Source: Mariniflexile sp044335535 (lineage in GTDB: Bacteria > Bacteroidota > Bacteroidia > Flavobacteriales > Flavobacteriaceae). From it: a stretch of DNA of 64,000 nt. The number at the start of each line of letters is the position of its first letter. The stretch's first letter is position 1. The position numbers were made by a program, and so were the translations under genes. Positions 15,485 to 23,230 of the stretch are shown here, in pieces. The stretch covers positions 143,875 through 207,874 of the forward strand of contig NZ_JBIQVZ010000006.1 of the NCBI RefSeq assembly GCF_044335535.1. The letters are read 5' to 3'. The notes below the pieces were generated by a model. It was given only the letters and a program-made list of their open reading frames with translations, had not been told where the DNA came from and made no database searches.

Positions 15485-16417
15485 ATGTCTGCAATAGAAT
15501 TTATAATGCAAGGAGGAATGGCTTCTATAGGTGGAGACTTATCCGAAGCTGAACAAAAAGAAAGTAATGAATTAGTAAAAAAGTTTGGAAATAAAGTAAG
15601 AGAAATTGGCAGACAACTTATGGTTCCTGCTAATCAGCTTTCAATTTTTCGTATGAATTTTTTATTTGTTGGTAAAGACCAGCAAAACTATCACTTTGCA
15701 TTTGTAGACAAACCTGGTGGAAATTCTATCTCATATAGAGATTTAAGTAAATACGGAGTTATTCCAACTCAATCTCTTATATACCAGTTAAAAATTGAAA
15801 TAGGCGAAGTTCATTGGATTTTTACTATTCCAGTTTTAACTGCAAAAACAATTACAGACGGACAAATAGAAGAATATTCAAAACAGTATGTTGAATCTGT
15901 TTTACAAGCATCAAAACAAACAGAACAAAAAGTGTCAGACCAAGCAATATCAGTACCAGAATTAGGAAAATATATAGAAGCTTTTAGAGATGATTATCCA
16001 ACTACTCAAAAAACAGCATTTATTGTAATGCAGTTTGGAAATACAAAAGTTCACGATTCATTAGTAAAGGTTATTAAAGAAACTTTAAAAAAGCACAACA
16101 TTATTGGTTTAAGAGCAGACGACAAAGAATATGCTGACGATTTATTTGCTAACATTAGAACATATATGCATTGTAGCGATTTTGGAATTTCAATTTTTGA
16201 AAGAGTCACAGAAGATAACTTTAATCCAAATGTATCTTTAGAAGTTGGTTATATGATGGGAGTTGGAAAACCTATTTGTTTATTAAAAGACAAAACCTTG
16301 ACTAACCTTCACACTGATTTAGTTGGAAAATTATATAAACCATTCGACCCTCTTGATATTGAAGAAACATTGCCAAATCAGTTGGAAAAATGGCTGAAAG
16401 ACAAAGGAATAATATAA
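15485..16417 (+). CDS. Cassette protein V with TIR/deoxyribosyltransferase-like C-terminal domain
   Basis: Soluble protein of 310 residues with two parts. Residues 1-150 are an unassigned domain (MQGGMASIGGDLSEAEQKESNEL, then a beta-rich section). Residues 175-310 have the Rossmann-like pattern of TIR and nucleoside 2-deoxyribosyltransferase folds: TAFIVMQFG as first strand, IIGLRADDKEYADDLF, CSDFGISIFE, then NPNVSLEVGYMMGVGKPICLL with the conserved Glu at 253 in the catalytic position, and a C-terminal LVGKLYKPFD. In many defence systems such domains degrade NAD+ or nucleotides. That role here is an inference from fold and from placement in a mobile cassette. It lies between perfect 9-bp complementary boundaries. 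Confidence 0.7.
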   Translation: MSAIEFIMQGGMASIGGDLSEAEQKESNELVKKFGNKVREIGRQLMVPANQLSIFRMNFLFVGKDQQNYHFAFVDKPGGNSISYRDLSKYGVIPTQSLIYQLKIEIGEVHWIFTIPVLTAKTITDGQIEEYSKQYVESVLQASKQTEQKVSDQAISVPELGKYIEAFRDDYPTTQKTAFIVMQFGNTKVHDSLVKVIKETLKKHNIIGLRADDKEYADDLFANIRTYMHCSDFGISIFERVTEDNFNPNVSLEVGYMMGVGKPICLLKDKTLTNLHTDLVGKLYKPFDPLDIEETLPNQLEKWLKDKGII

Positions 16418-16422
16418 AGCCA

Positions 16423-16473
16423 GTTGCCAACATCCAGCTCTGCGAAGTCTGTGACTTCGTAGCAATATTAAAA
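16423..16473 (+). repeat. 3' cassette boundary RE5
   Basis: GTTGCCAAC (16423-16431) then ATCCAGCTCTGCGAAGTC, TGT, GACTTCGTAGCAATATTAAA. It is the same body as 15273-15314, pairs with LE5, and ends the recognisable array. Confidence 0.65.
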
Positions 16474-16770
16474 CCAAACTATTGAAAATATTTTTTTTTG
16501 AAGTCCCTCTTTATAAGAAAATAACTATTCACGAAACCGAAGGTGAAACGACCATGACCAAAACTTTGTACACCCAAGGAAATGATTATAGGCGTTCCAT
16601 GTGTCCTTTGAAAAACAGATAAATATAAACACATGAAAAGTTAGACGGAATTATTGATTTTTATTTATAATTCCCAACCTTATAAGTTGCCAAAAACACC
16701 TATAGCAGCGATTTTAAACTAAAGGAAACCATCACTTTGAGTGCGTCTATGCAGTTGTTTTATAAGGCTA
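16474..16770. other. Non-coding stretch after the array
   Basis: No gene seen. Positions 16554-16592 (CCATGACCAAAACTTT...GAAATGATTAT) resemble part of the repeat upstream of the GH97 gene (33851-33889). No further cassette boundary was found. Confidence 0.5.
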
Positions 16771-16829
16771 AAAAAAAATCCCTTTAATATGCTCCTTGCA
16801 GCCGGATAACATATAAAAGGGAATTTTTT
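16771..16829 (-). terminator. Terminator of the XRE gene
   Basis: AAATCCCTTTAATATG and CATATAAAAGGGAATTT form an imperfect 16-bp stem around a 23-nt loop with A- and T-runs at the two ends. It lies just after the XRE stop on the minus strand and may act in both directions. Confidence 0.6.
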
Positions 16830-16867
16830 GAGATTTAAATTAGCAATTATTTTCTTCTGGTATGGTA

Positions 16868-17281
16868 TTATTTATTGAGGAGTTTTTCTAAATACTCGAT
16901 TTTGTCCTTTTCAGATTTTAAAAGACGTTCGTAGAGTTTTTTATTTTCTTCGTGCGCTTCTAATAGTTTATCGAGAGGGTTAAATGTGCAATGGTGATTT
17001 ATTGTAGGTCCAGCATGGATTACGGAACCATCGTAATTATTCTGAATATTGTTAAATACAGCTTCATCACTATAATTTTCGATTGCTTCCTTTGTAACAC
17101 CCAGCACCTTTGCAATCTGTTCCAGTTTGTCACCTTCAATGGTTTCAGATTGCTCAATTTTAGACACTGCTTGTTGGCTGATGCCCAGTCCTTCGGCAAG
17201 GGTTTCCTGTTTCATGCCTCTTAGCTCCCTGATACGGCTAATCTTTCTGCCTATGTGGTTTGGTTTTGTTGCTGTTTCCAT
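16868..17281 (-). CDS. XRE-family helix-turn-helix regulator
   Basis: DNA-binding protein of 137 residues. Residues 10-68 are a clear Cro/C1-type helix-turn-helix: ISRIRELRGMKQETLAEGLGISQQAVSKIEQSE, then LEQIAKVLGVTKEAI. The rest has a short beta segment (GSVIHAGPTINHHCTFNP) and a coiled-coil C-terminus (LEAHEENKKLYERLLKSEKDKIEYLEKLL), probably for dimerisation. This form is common and usually single in Bacteroidota genomes; its targets are unknown. The gene stands alone with its own terminator, facing away from the second candidate small RNA at 17.5 kb. Confidence 0.9.
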   Translation of the reverse strand: METATKPNHIGRKISRIRELRGMKQETLAEGLGISQQAVSKIEQSETIEGDKLEQIAKVLGVTKEAIENYSDEAVFNNIQNNYDGSVIHAGPTINHHCTFNPLDKLLEAHEENKKLYERLLKSEKDKIEYLEKLLNK

Positions 17282-17470
17282 GAACCAAATATAAGGTTTT
17301 TTATGAAATTTACCACACTTGTAAAAAACAAATTCGATTTGGTTTTATACAACCTATTTTGGTTCGGTACGTCTGGTTTATGCTCTTAATTTATGTAAAA
17401 TAAATCAGTATGGAAACATCACCTTATTTTCGGTTAAAAACAAAAAGTCAAGAGGGGTTCATTATCATAA

Positions 17471-17508
17471 TCTGTGAATTGTGTAAGTTTTTCCCATAAA
17501 AGTGTAAC
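17471..17508 (+). promoter_or_regulatory. Bipartite direct-repeat element, site S5
   Basis: CTGTGAATTGTGTAA followed by GTGTAAC, with TGTAA cores at 17482 and 17503, 21 bp apart. The first 15 bases match site S1 at all but one position, although 10 kb separates them. Confidence 0.55.
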
Positions 17509-17631
17509 TTATTTCATGACCTCTTAATTAGGTTTGTATACTTTTTAGTTGGTTTAGGGTAAAGTCCAAATGGATTGCTCTCAATCTTTTTGGCTTTAAA
17601 AAAGCAGATTGTACAATCTGCTTTTTTTTTG
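17509..17631 (+). ncRNA. Candidate structured small RNA, copy 2
   Basis: After element S5 there is no gene for 120 bp. A hairpin at 17566-17593 (CCAAA, GATTG, CTCT loop, CAATC, TTTGG) is followed by a 10-nt spacer. A perfect 18-nt palindrome (17604-17621, GCAGATTGT/ACAATCTGC) with a run of ten T's then gives a strong terminator. Distances from the second half-site to each hairpin agree within a few bases with those at 7508-7635, while the hairpin sequences differ. The transcript faces the 3' end of the GH13 amylase gene. The 5' end is not determined. Confidence 0.4.
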
Positions 17632-17760
17632 TTTGTGTATTTTGAATTATTCGTGATATGTTTCGCTGTTCAATTCGTTTTCTTGATTTTCAAAGATATA
17701 GACGTATTAAGCTTCGTTTTATAATTTCCAACCTATGAATAAATGTGTTGGTTTATTAGT

Positions 17761-20532
17761 TTATACCTTTATTAGTTTCATAACGTTTAATTCTCCAGAA
17801 TCATTTGTTATTTTCATTAAATAAATACCCTTGGATAAGTTCGAGACATCAAATGAAGTTCCTTTTAAAAATGGCCCTTTAAATTGTTTTACCTGTTTTC
17901 CGGTAAGGCTGTAAATAACAATATTGTTGCTGTTTTTATTGAGTGAAAAACTAGTGTTTGTTGGGTTTGGATACATTTTAATGCTTTCTGAAGTTCCTAC
18001 ATGGTTCGTGCTTAAGCTTTGTGTTTGGGAATATAATCGGTATTCACCGGGCTGTAAGCTTAATAAGGCTGTTGGGTTGGTAACGTTTAATGTGTTTCCA
18101 GAAAACGTGTCGTACCAGTTCCCTGTGGTAGGGAAGTTTGGATTTACGGATTGCGTAGTCACATCAAAATTTGCTACAATAACAACATCTAAATTCCCAA
18201 CATTATCATTCAAGTTAATGCGTTTTACAAGACCGTTTAAACTAAAACTAAAATCATCGGTATTAAAAGTAGACGGAAATTGCTTTTTAAGCGCTATCAT
18301 TTTTGCTGTTACGTTATGCAAATCCATTCGGTCTGTCTCAGTATCATAACCCAGTGTCCATGCAACAGGTTTTCTCTCTAGCCTACAGCTACCGTCGCTA
18401 ATGTCGTTTGCACAATTAATACTTTTATCGTAACCAAGTTCTCCAAATTGCCAAAGCATTTTAGGACCGGGAACGCCATAAAAAATGACGGAGGCGGCTT
18501 CTTGTCGATCTAATGCTGTGCTTAAGGTTTTTACATTGTAGCCACCATTCGAGTTGCCATAGGCTAAATTTTTAACCATTAAACGTTCTTCGTCATGACT
18601 TTCCATATAACCAACAACATGTGGGTTGTTCCAGCCTCTGTTTTTATACGATAGCCAAGAAACATCGGCATCTGATGCATATCCCATGGTGTTTTGATTA
18701 AAACTATGGTTAAGATTCCCCCAAAGCATGATGCCATAATTAGCGAGTTCCGTTTCTTCAGAATTATCGGATAAATGCTCAAAAATAACATAAGCTTCAT
18801 TTCCAGGGTCTTGATTCCATACATGGTCTGCATACGCTTTTAAATTTGCTATTCTATCGGCATCGTAGGCACTTGCCCAGTTGTTTGTCCCATAATAAAG
18901 GGTATTTGAAAGCCCTTTGGTAAAGTCAAAACGAAACCCATCAATCTTATATTCATCCATCCAAAACTTTAAAACATCATTAAAAAAGTCGACTGTATAA
19001 GTAGATTCATGGTTAAAATCATAGCCCCAATGTGCAGACGTATTATCAACTAAATTGTGGTTTTGATTATAATAAGGGCTATTTGCAGCAGGGCGGTTAT
19101 TTACACTATCCCAATACATTTGTAATAAAGGTGATTGGCTGTATGAATGATTAAAAACAACATCTGTAATAACGGCTATCCCTCGGCTATGGCATGCATC
19201 AACAAATTGTTTTAAATCGTTGCTTGTTCCGTATGCTTTATCCAAAGCCATGTAAAATGAAGGGTTATATCCCCAGCTATCATTGCCTTCAAACTCATTA
19301 ATAGGCATGAGTTCAATAGCTGTAACGCCTAAGTCTTGTAAATAATCCAGATGTGTTAAGGCTTCTTGATACGTATCACTTTCTGTAAAATCCCTTAATA
19401 ACATTTCATAGATAATGATGTTTTCTTTGTTGGGTCTTGTAAACGAGGTGTTTTGCCAAGTATATGGTGTTTCATTAATTTTAAAAGTAGAAACTATGCC
19501 CGTTGTTTCACCTGTTGGGTACGCCATTAAATTAGGGTAGGTGGTTGTTGGTATGTATTGGTCATTATTAGGGTCAAGAACTTTTTTAGAGTAGGGGTCG
19601 GCTACTTTTAAATTGTAATCAATAACATATTGATAGGCATATTCTGTATCTGGGTTCAGTCCGTTTACCGTTAACCAAAAATAATCCCCATCTTTCTTCA
19701 TCTGGTAAGTTTCATTGAGCATCCAGTCATTAAAACCTCCAACCAAGAATACATCGGTTTTAAAAGGGGCTTCTAGAACAAACGTTACAGTACCGTCGCC
19801 ATTGTTGTTATAACCTTTTTTTAAACCTGTGGGCATGGTTTGGTTTTGGGTCGTTGTTTTTACATAAACCGAAATGGTTTCTTGTTTGGTTTCGTCGTTT
19901 TGAGATGCCAATGCATCAATAGTATAACTTCCTGTTGATGTAAACGTATATGAGGTTGAAATTGAAGTCGTGTTTGAAGCTGTTTGTATGGAAGTACTAT
20001 TAACTTTCAATTCTAAATTGGCATTAATGCTGGATTCCGCACTAATGGTAATGTTGTCGTTTAAATTATAAACGGCACTGTTTATAGGGTTTGTTATAGT
20101 AACGTTTAGGCCTTCGGCATAGATAGGAATGAAAATATCGGGTCTGGATTGGGCATTTCCTGCACTGTTTCTAAACACAACGGCAATATGGGTAACAACC
20201 TCACCAACAGTTGTGCTGTAAAAAGTTGGAATATCGGGAGTTATGGTTAATTGATACGTATTTGTGCCGGTTCGGGTTAATTTTGGTTGTGTGGTATTAT
20301 TTCCCCAACTTCCTATAACATGTTTCCAGTCTGAATTACTTGTTGAAGCTGTAGTTATGACTCCGGTATGTGCATAGACATCGCCTGTATAGCCTTCTAA
20401 TTCGGTTCCCGTAGCATTAAATGTTATTGTAATTATTCCTGTAGAAGTTGGTATTGCAGGAGATGTGGTGTAAACCTGAGCGTTTAATAAAGGGGTGAAA
20501 AGTAAAAAAAGTATGGGTAGAATTTTTTTCAT
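17761..20532 (-). CDS. Secreted GH13 alpha-amylase with T9SS sorting domain
   Basis: Extracellular starch-degrading enzyme of 923 residues. A signal peptide (MKKILPILFLLFTPLLNAQ) is followed by N-terminal beta domains, a CBM48-like module near residue 240-330 (VFLVGGFNDW), and a GH13 barrel. Expected catalytic residues are Asp in GFRFDF (about 535), Glu in VIFEHL (about 583) and Asp in MESHDEE (about 645). The last 75 residues (MYPNPTNTSFSL, ending GIYLMKITNDSGELNVMKLIKV) form a type IX C-terminal sorting domain, so it is exported to or beyond the surface. It is the last gene of the susCDEF-like operon, 69 bp after the SusF-like gene, and would start polymer breakdown. Confidence 0.93.
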   Translation of the reverse strand: MKKILPILFLLFTPLLNAQVYTTSPAIPTSTGIITITFNATGTELEGYTGDVYAHTGVITTASTSNSDWKHVIGSWGNNTTQPKLTRTGTNTYQLTITPDIPTFYSTTVGEVVTHIAVVFRNSAGNAQSRPDIFIPIYAEGLNVTITNPINSAVYNLNDNITISAESSINANLELKVNSTSIQTASNTTSISTSYTFTSTGSYTIDALASQNDETKQETISVYVKTTTQNQTMPTGLKKGYNNNGDGTVTFVLEAPFKTDVFLVGGFNDWMLNETYQMKKDGDYFWLTVNGLNPDTEYAYQYVIDYNLKVADPYSKKVLDPNNDQYIPTTTYPNLMAYPTGETTGIVSTFKINETPYTWQNTSFTRPNKENIIIYEMLLRDFTESDTYQEALTHLDYLQDLGVTAIELMPINEFEGNDSWGYNPSFYMALDKAYGTSNDLKQFVDACHSRGIAVITDVVFNHSYSQSPLLQMYWDSVNNRPAANSPYYNQNHNLVDNTSAHWGYDFNHESTYTVDFFNDVLKFWMDEYKIDGFRFDFTKGLSNTLYYGTNNWASAYDADRIANLKAYADHVWNQDPGNEAYVIFEHLSDNSEETELANYGIMLWGNLNHSFNQNTMGYASDADVSWLSYKNRGWNNPHVVGYMESHDEERLMVKNLAYGNSNGGYNVKTLSTALDRQEAASVIFYGVPGPKMLWQFGELGYDKSINCANDISDGSCRLERKPVAWTLGYDTETDRMDLHNVTAKMIALKKQFPSTFNTDDFSFSLNGLVKRINLNDNVGNLDVVIVANFDVTTQSVNPNFPTTGNWYDTFSGNTLNVTNPTALLSLQPGEYRLYSQTQSLSTNHVGTSESIKMYPNPTNTSFSLNKNSNNIVIYSLTGKQVKQFKGPFLKGTSFDVSNLSKGIYLMKITNDSGELNVMKLIKV

Positions 20533-20600
20533 AACCTATAATATTTTGGAAAAAAAAGGCTGAAATACATCAGCCTCTTTTCTTTATTGTTAAAAAGTAT

Positions 20601-22064
20601 TTAGTTTGCAATGATGACGTAACTGCCATCCAAATCGTTAAACCATACATCGTAACTGCCAGATGGTTCTGTAAACGGGAAGTTATTTCCGCTTCCAGCT
20701 AAAAGAGCTTTACCGTAGAGTTCTGTTGAGCCAGTATGTCGCCATACATCATTCCACATATCGTTGGCCCTTATTAGAAATTCCTCACCATTAGTAAAGT
20801 TAACAGCTAATGAATACCATAAATGAGGATTGTTTGGATCTTGAGTGAAGTTAATTTCATCACCATCACCCCAGCCACCAATAGCTTGTCCTATAAGGCC
20901 CATCGTTGTATAAGTAGCAGCAGCAGATGCATCATAAGGTGTTACTGTGTAACTGCCTGATTCGCCAACTGTTGTCATATTATAGGTGTAGTAGCCAGCA
21001 GAAGCAACATTAAATGTACCAGGGTCTGAACCACCACCAGGATTTACGGCTAGTGAGGAACCATCGTTTGTGCCCCATTGTGGTTGCCATTGTCCTTTGG
21101 TTTCTAATAATTTGAATGCGCCAGCCTTGAAGTAACCAGTAAATACATAAGCATTTGGAACATCTTGATTTCTGAACATGGGTGTGTTATTATTATTGTT
21201 ATCCCAACCAGGTGTTGTAGCATCACCAACCATATATAAATTAGGGAAACTTGCGAGGTAAGGTGTTACAGAAATAGTTAGAACTTCAGAGACTCTTTCT
21301 AGAACATTGCCATTAGAATTCGTGTTTTTTGCGACAATTCTAATGTTCATGTTCCCTGAAATTTCTGGAGTCAATCCAATTCCAATGGCAACGGCATTTA
21401 AATCGGCATGGGTCGAAGATATTTTCGTATCGTTTTCAATTGTGCCTAAAGAAACTGGAACCGCAAAGTCTGTTCCTTCTAAGGCAGCTTCTACCGTATA
21501 GTTTATATCAACTCCAAGAGTAGAAGATAATGCAAGATCTGTCCATTCAACCGTAATAGCCGTTTCGTTTGAAGTACTTAAAGATAGTACGAAAGCGTCA
21601 TTTGCTGACGGACTGGTTATTTCAGGTGCTTCAGTAGGGTAGGTAGTCACTAAATATTGTATCACGTTACTGTATATTCCACTTCCATTTACTCTTAAAT
21701 AAATAGCAACATCTCTGTAGTTTGTAGCGCCAGCACTTCTTATAGCTGCATTTAAATCTTCAACATTTATTGTATAAGATTTAGCACTTACACTCCCTAA
21801 ATTAACTGTGGTTGTTAGTTCGGGATCTAATGACATTTCAATATCATAAGAAGAACTCTCTGTTAAATCATCGTTCCAAGAGATTGTTATTGCTGCATTT
21901 GTTGGTGTTCCAAAATTTAAAAACACGTTACTAATGCCTGGTTCTTGTAATACCAATGCTGGATCTGGAGACGTAATCTCAATACTTTCTTGAGTTTCAC
22001 AAGCTGTAAAAATAAAAGCAAGAGAGAGAAAAAGGACGCCTAATTTTTTTATATATAAATTCAT
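20601..22064 (-). CDS. SusF/SusE-like starch-binding lipoprotein
   Basis: Surface lipoprotein of 487 residues. The signal peptide ends in the lipobox FTAC (Cys about 22), followed by an acidic EITSPDP stretch suiting surface export. N-terminal Ig-like SusE-type domains are followed by two C-terminal carbohydrate-binding modules, seen as LYMVGDATTPGWDNNNNNTPMF and a second IGQAIGGWGDGDE...YSLAVNF copy. The protein ends VWFNDLDGSYVIIAN. The last modules are clearly paralogous to those of the neighbouring SusE-like protein (shared PYDASAA block). It would hold glucan chains near SusCD. Genes are 20 bp apart, so they are co-transcribed. Confidence 0.88.
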   Translation of the reverse strand: MNLYIKKLGVLFLSLAFIFTACETQESIEITSPDPALVLQEPGISNVFLNFGTPTNAAITISWNDDLTESSSYDIEMSLDPELTTTVNLGSVSAKSYTINVEDLNAAIRSAGATNYRDVAIYLRVNGSGIYSNVIQYLVTTYPTEAPEITSPSANDAFVLSLSTSNETAITVEWTDLALSSTLGVDINYTVEAALEGTDFAVPVSLGTIENDTKISSTHADLNAVAIGIGLTPEISGNMNIRIVAKNTNSNGNVLERVSEVLTISVTPYLASFPNLYMVGDATTPGWDNNNNNTPMFRNQDVPNAYVFTGYFKAGAFKLLETKGQWQPQWGTNDGSSLAVNPGGGSDPGTFNVASAGYYTYNMTTVGESGSYTVTPYDASAAATYTTMGLIGQAIGGWGDGDEINFTQDPNNPHLWYSLAVNFTNGEEFLIRANDMWNDVWRHTGSTELYGKALLAGSGNNFPFTEPSGSYDVWFNDLDGSYVIIAN

Positions 22065-22083
22065 GTCTATGTTCTTTTAATGA

Positions 22084-23214
22084 TTATAAATTCAATGGAA
22101 TTAGTATATAACGACCATCTAAATCGTTGAACCAAACTTCGTAATCGTCCTCTACAACAACTGGAATGTTTCCTCCATTTTCTGTAGCTTGACCAGAGAA
22201 TGCCGTTGTTCCTGCCCAAACAGATCCTGTATTGGTTAGAAATTGTAAATCTCCGGGTATTAAACGAACACTATTTAAATACCAAATATGCCCGTTAAAA
22301 CTTGACTGGTTCATGGCTGCCGTAGTTGCCGCAGTCCCTTGAATGCTCATGCTCGTAAAATTGGTTGCAGCTGAGGCATCATAAGGAACATTAGTATATG
22401 TTTTTGAAGAAAAGTTGATAGTAAACATATAGTATCCATCAGCAGGAACTCCAAAACGACCAGGATCACTACTTTGCGTGCCAGGGTTACCAGCAATCTC
22501 ACCAGCTTCTTTAAGAACATCATCACCTTCATTATCGGTAACACCCCATTGTGGTTGCCATAAGCCTCTAGATTCTAATATTTTGAATCTACCATCATCA
22601 AAGCCACCGCCTCCTTTTGTAAAAAAGCCTGTGTAATGATATAAATTAGCATTTCCTTGATCCCTGAATAAAGGATGGTTGTTGCTATTATTATTCCAAC
22701 CAGACGAGACGCCGTTTCCTACTAAATAAAAATCATTAAAGGGATAATTAAAATAGGGATAGACGCTAAAACTGATGCTGTTTGATGGTACTGGTAGTCC
22801 GTTTTGTGAACCAAGAGACGATGTTACTCTTGTATATAAAGTATTCCATGCAAATGGAGGTAAACCAATTGTTCCAGCTGCCGAATTTAATTCACTTACC
22901 GATAACGTCACTGTATTTTTTCCGTTTACGGTGGCTGCTTTTACTGGATTAGTAAACGATTCATCTGCAGAAATTTCAATACTGTAATTTACAGATGCTG
23001 GTTGTTCATAATCGGCTTCAGTCCAATTAAGCGTTAACGCTGCATTATTTGTGTTTACAGGATCTAGCTCTATGGTACTTATTGTTAAATCTGCCAAAGT
23101 AATTGGGGCCGTAACTGCTACTTCAAAAGTATCTGTGGTGTCCTCGCATGAATTAAGCAGCGAAAACATAAATACCACAAATGCTAAAATTGATATGTTT
23201 TTTAAATTTTTCAT
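22084..23214 (-). CDS. SusE-like glucan-binding lipoprotein
   Basis: Surface lipoprotein of 376 residues with lipobox LNSC (Cys about 23). The SusE N-terminal fibronectin-like domain (LTLNWTEADYEQPASVNYSIEIS) is followed by carbohydrate-binding modules with YLVGNGVSSGWNNNSNNHPLF and PYDASAATNFTSM, and it ends WFNDLDGRYILIPLNL. It is shorter than the SusF-like neighbour by one module and was probably derived from it, or the reverse, by duplication. It would bind malto-oligosaccharides with SusD. It starts 16 bp after SusD. Confidence 0.88.
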   Translation of the reverse strand: MKNLKNISILAFVVFMFSLLNSCEDTTDTFEVAVTAPITLADLTISTIELDPVNTNNAALTLNWTEADYEQPASVNYSIEISADESFTNPVKAATVNGKNTVTLSVSELNSAAGTIGLPPFAWNTLYTRVTSSLGSQNGLPVPSNSISFSVYPYFNYPFNDFYLVGNGVSSGWNNNSNNHPLFRDQGNANLYHYTGFFTKGGGGFDDGRFKILESRGLWQPQWGVTDNEGDDVLKEAGEIAGNPGTQSSDPGRFGVPADGYYMFTINFSSKTYTNVPYDASAATNFTSMSIQGTAATTAAMNQSSFNGHIWYLNSVRLIPGDLQFLTNTGSVWAGTTAFSGQATENGGNIPVVVEDDYEVWFNDLDGRYILIPLNL

Positions 23215-23230
23215 TTTAATTCATTTTTTA

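Noticed and set aside
7471..17508. IS256-type inverted ends as explanation of the CTGTGAATTRTGTAA blocks
   Set aside because: IS256-like ends also contain TGTGTAA, but three further sites keep the exact 21-bp spacing without the longer block, and no transposase adjoins. I keep IS remnants only as an alternative.
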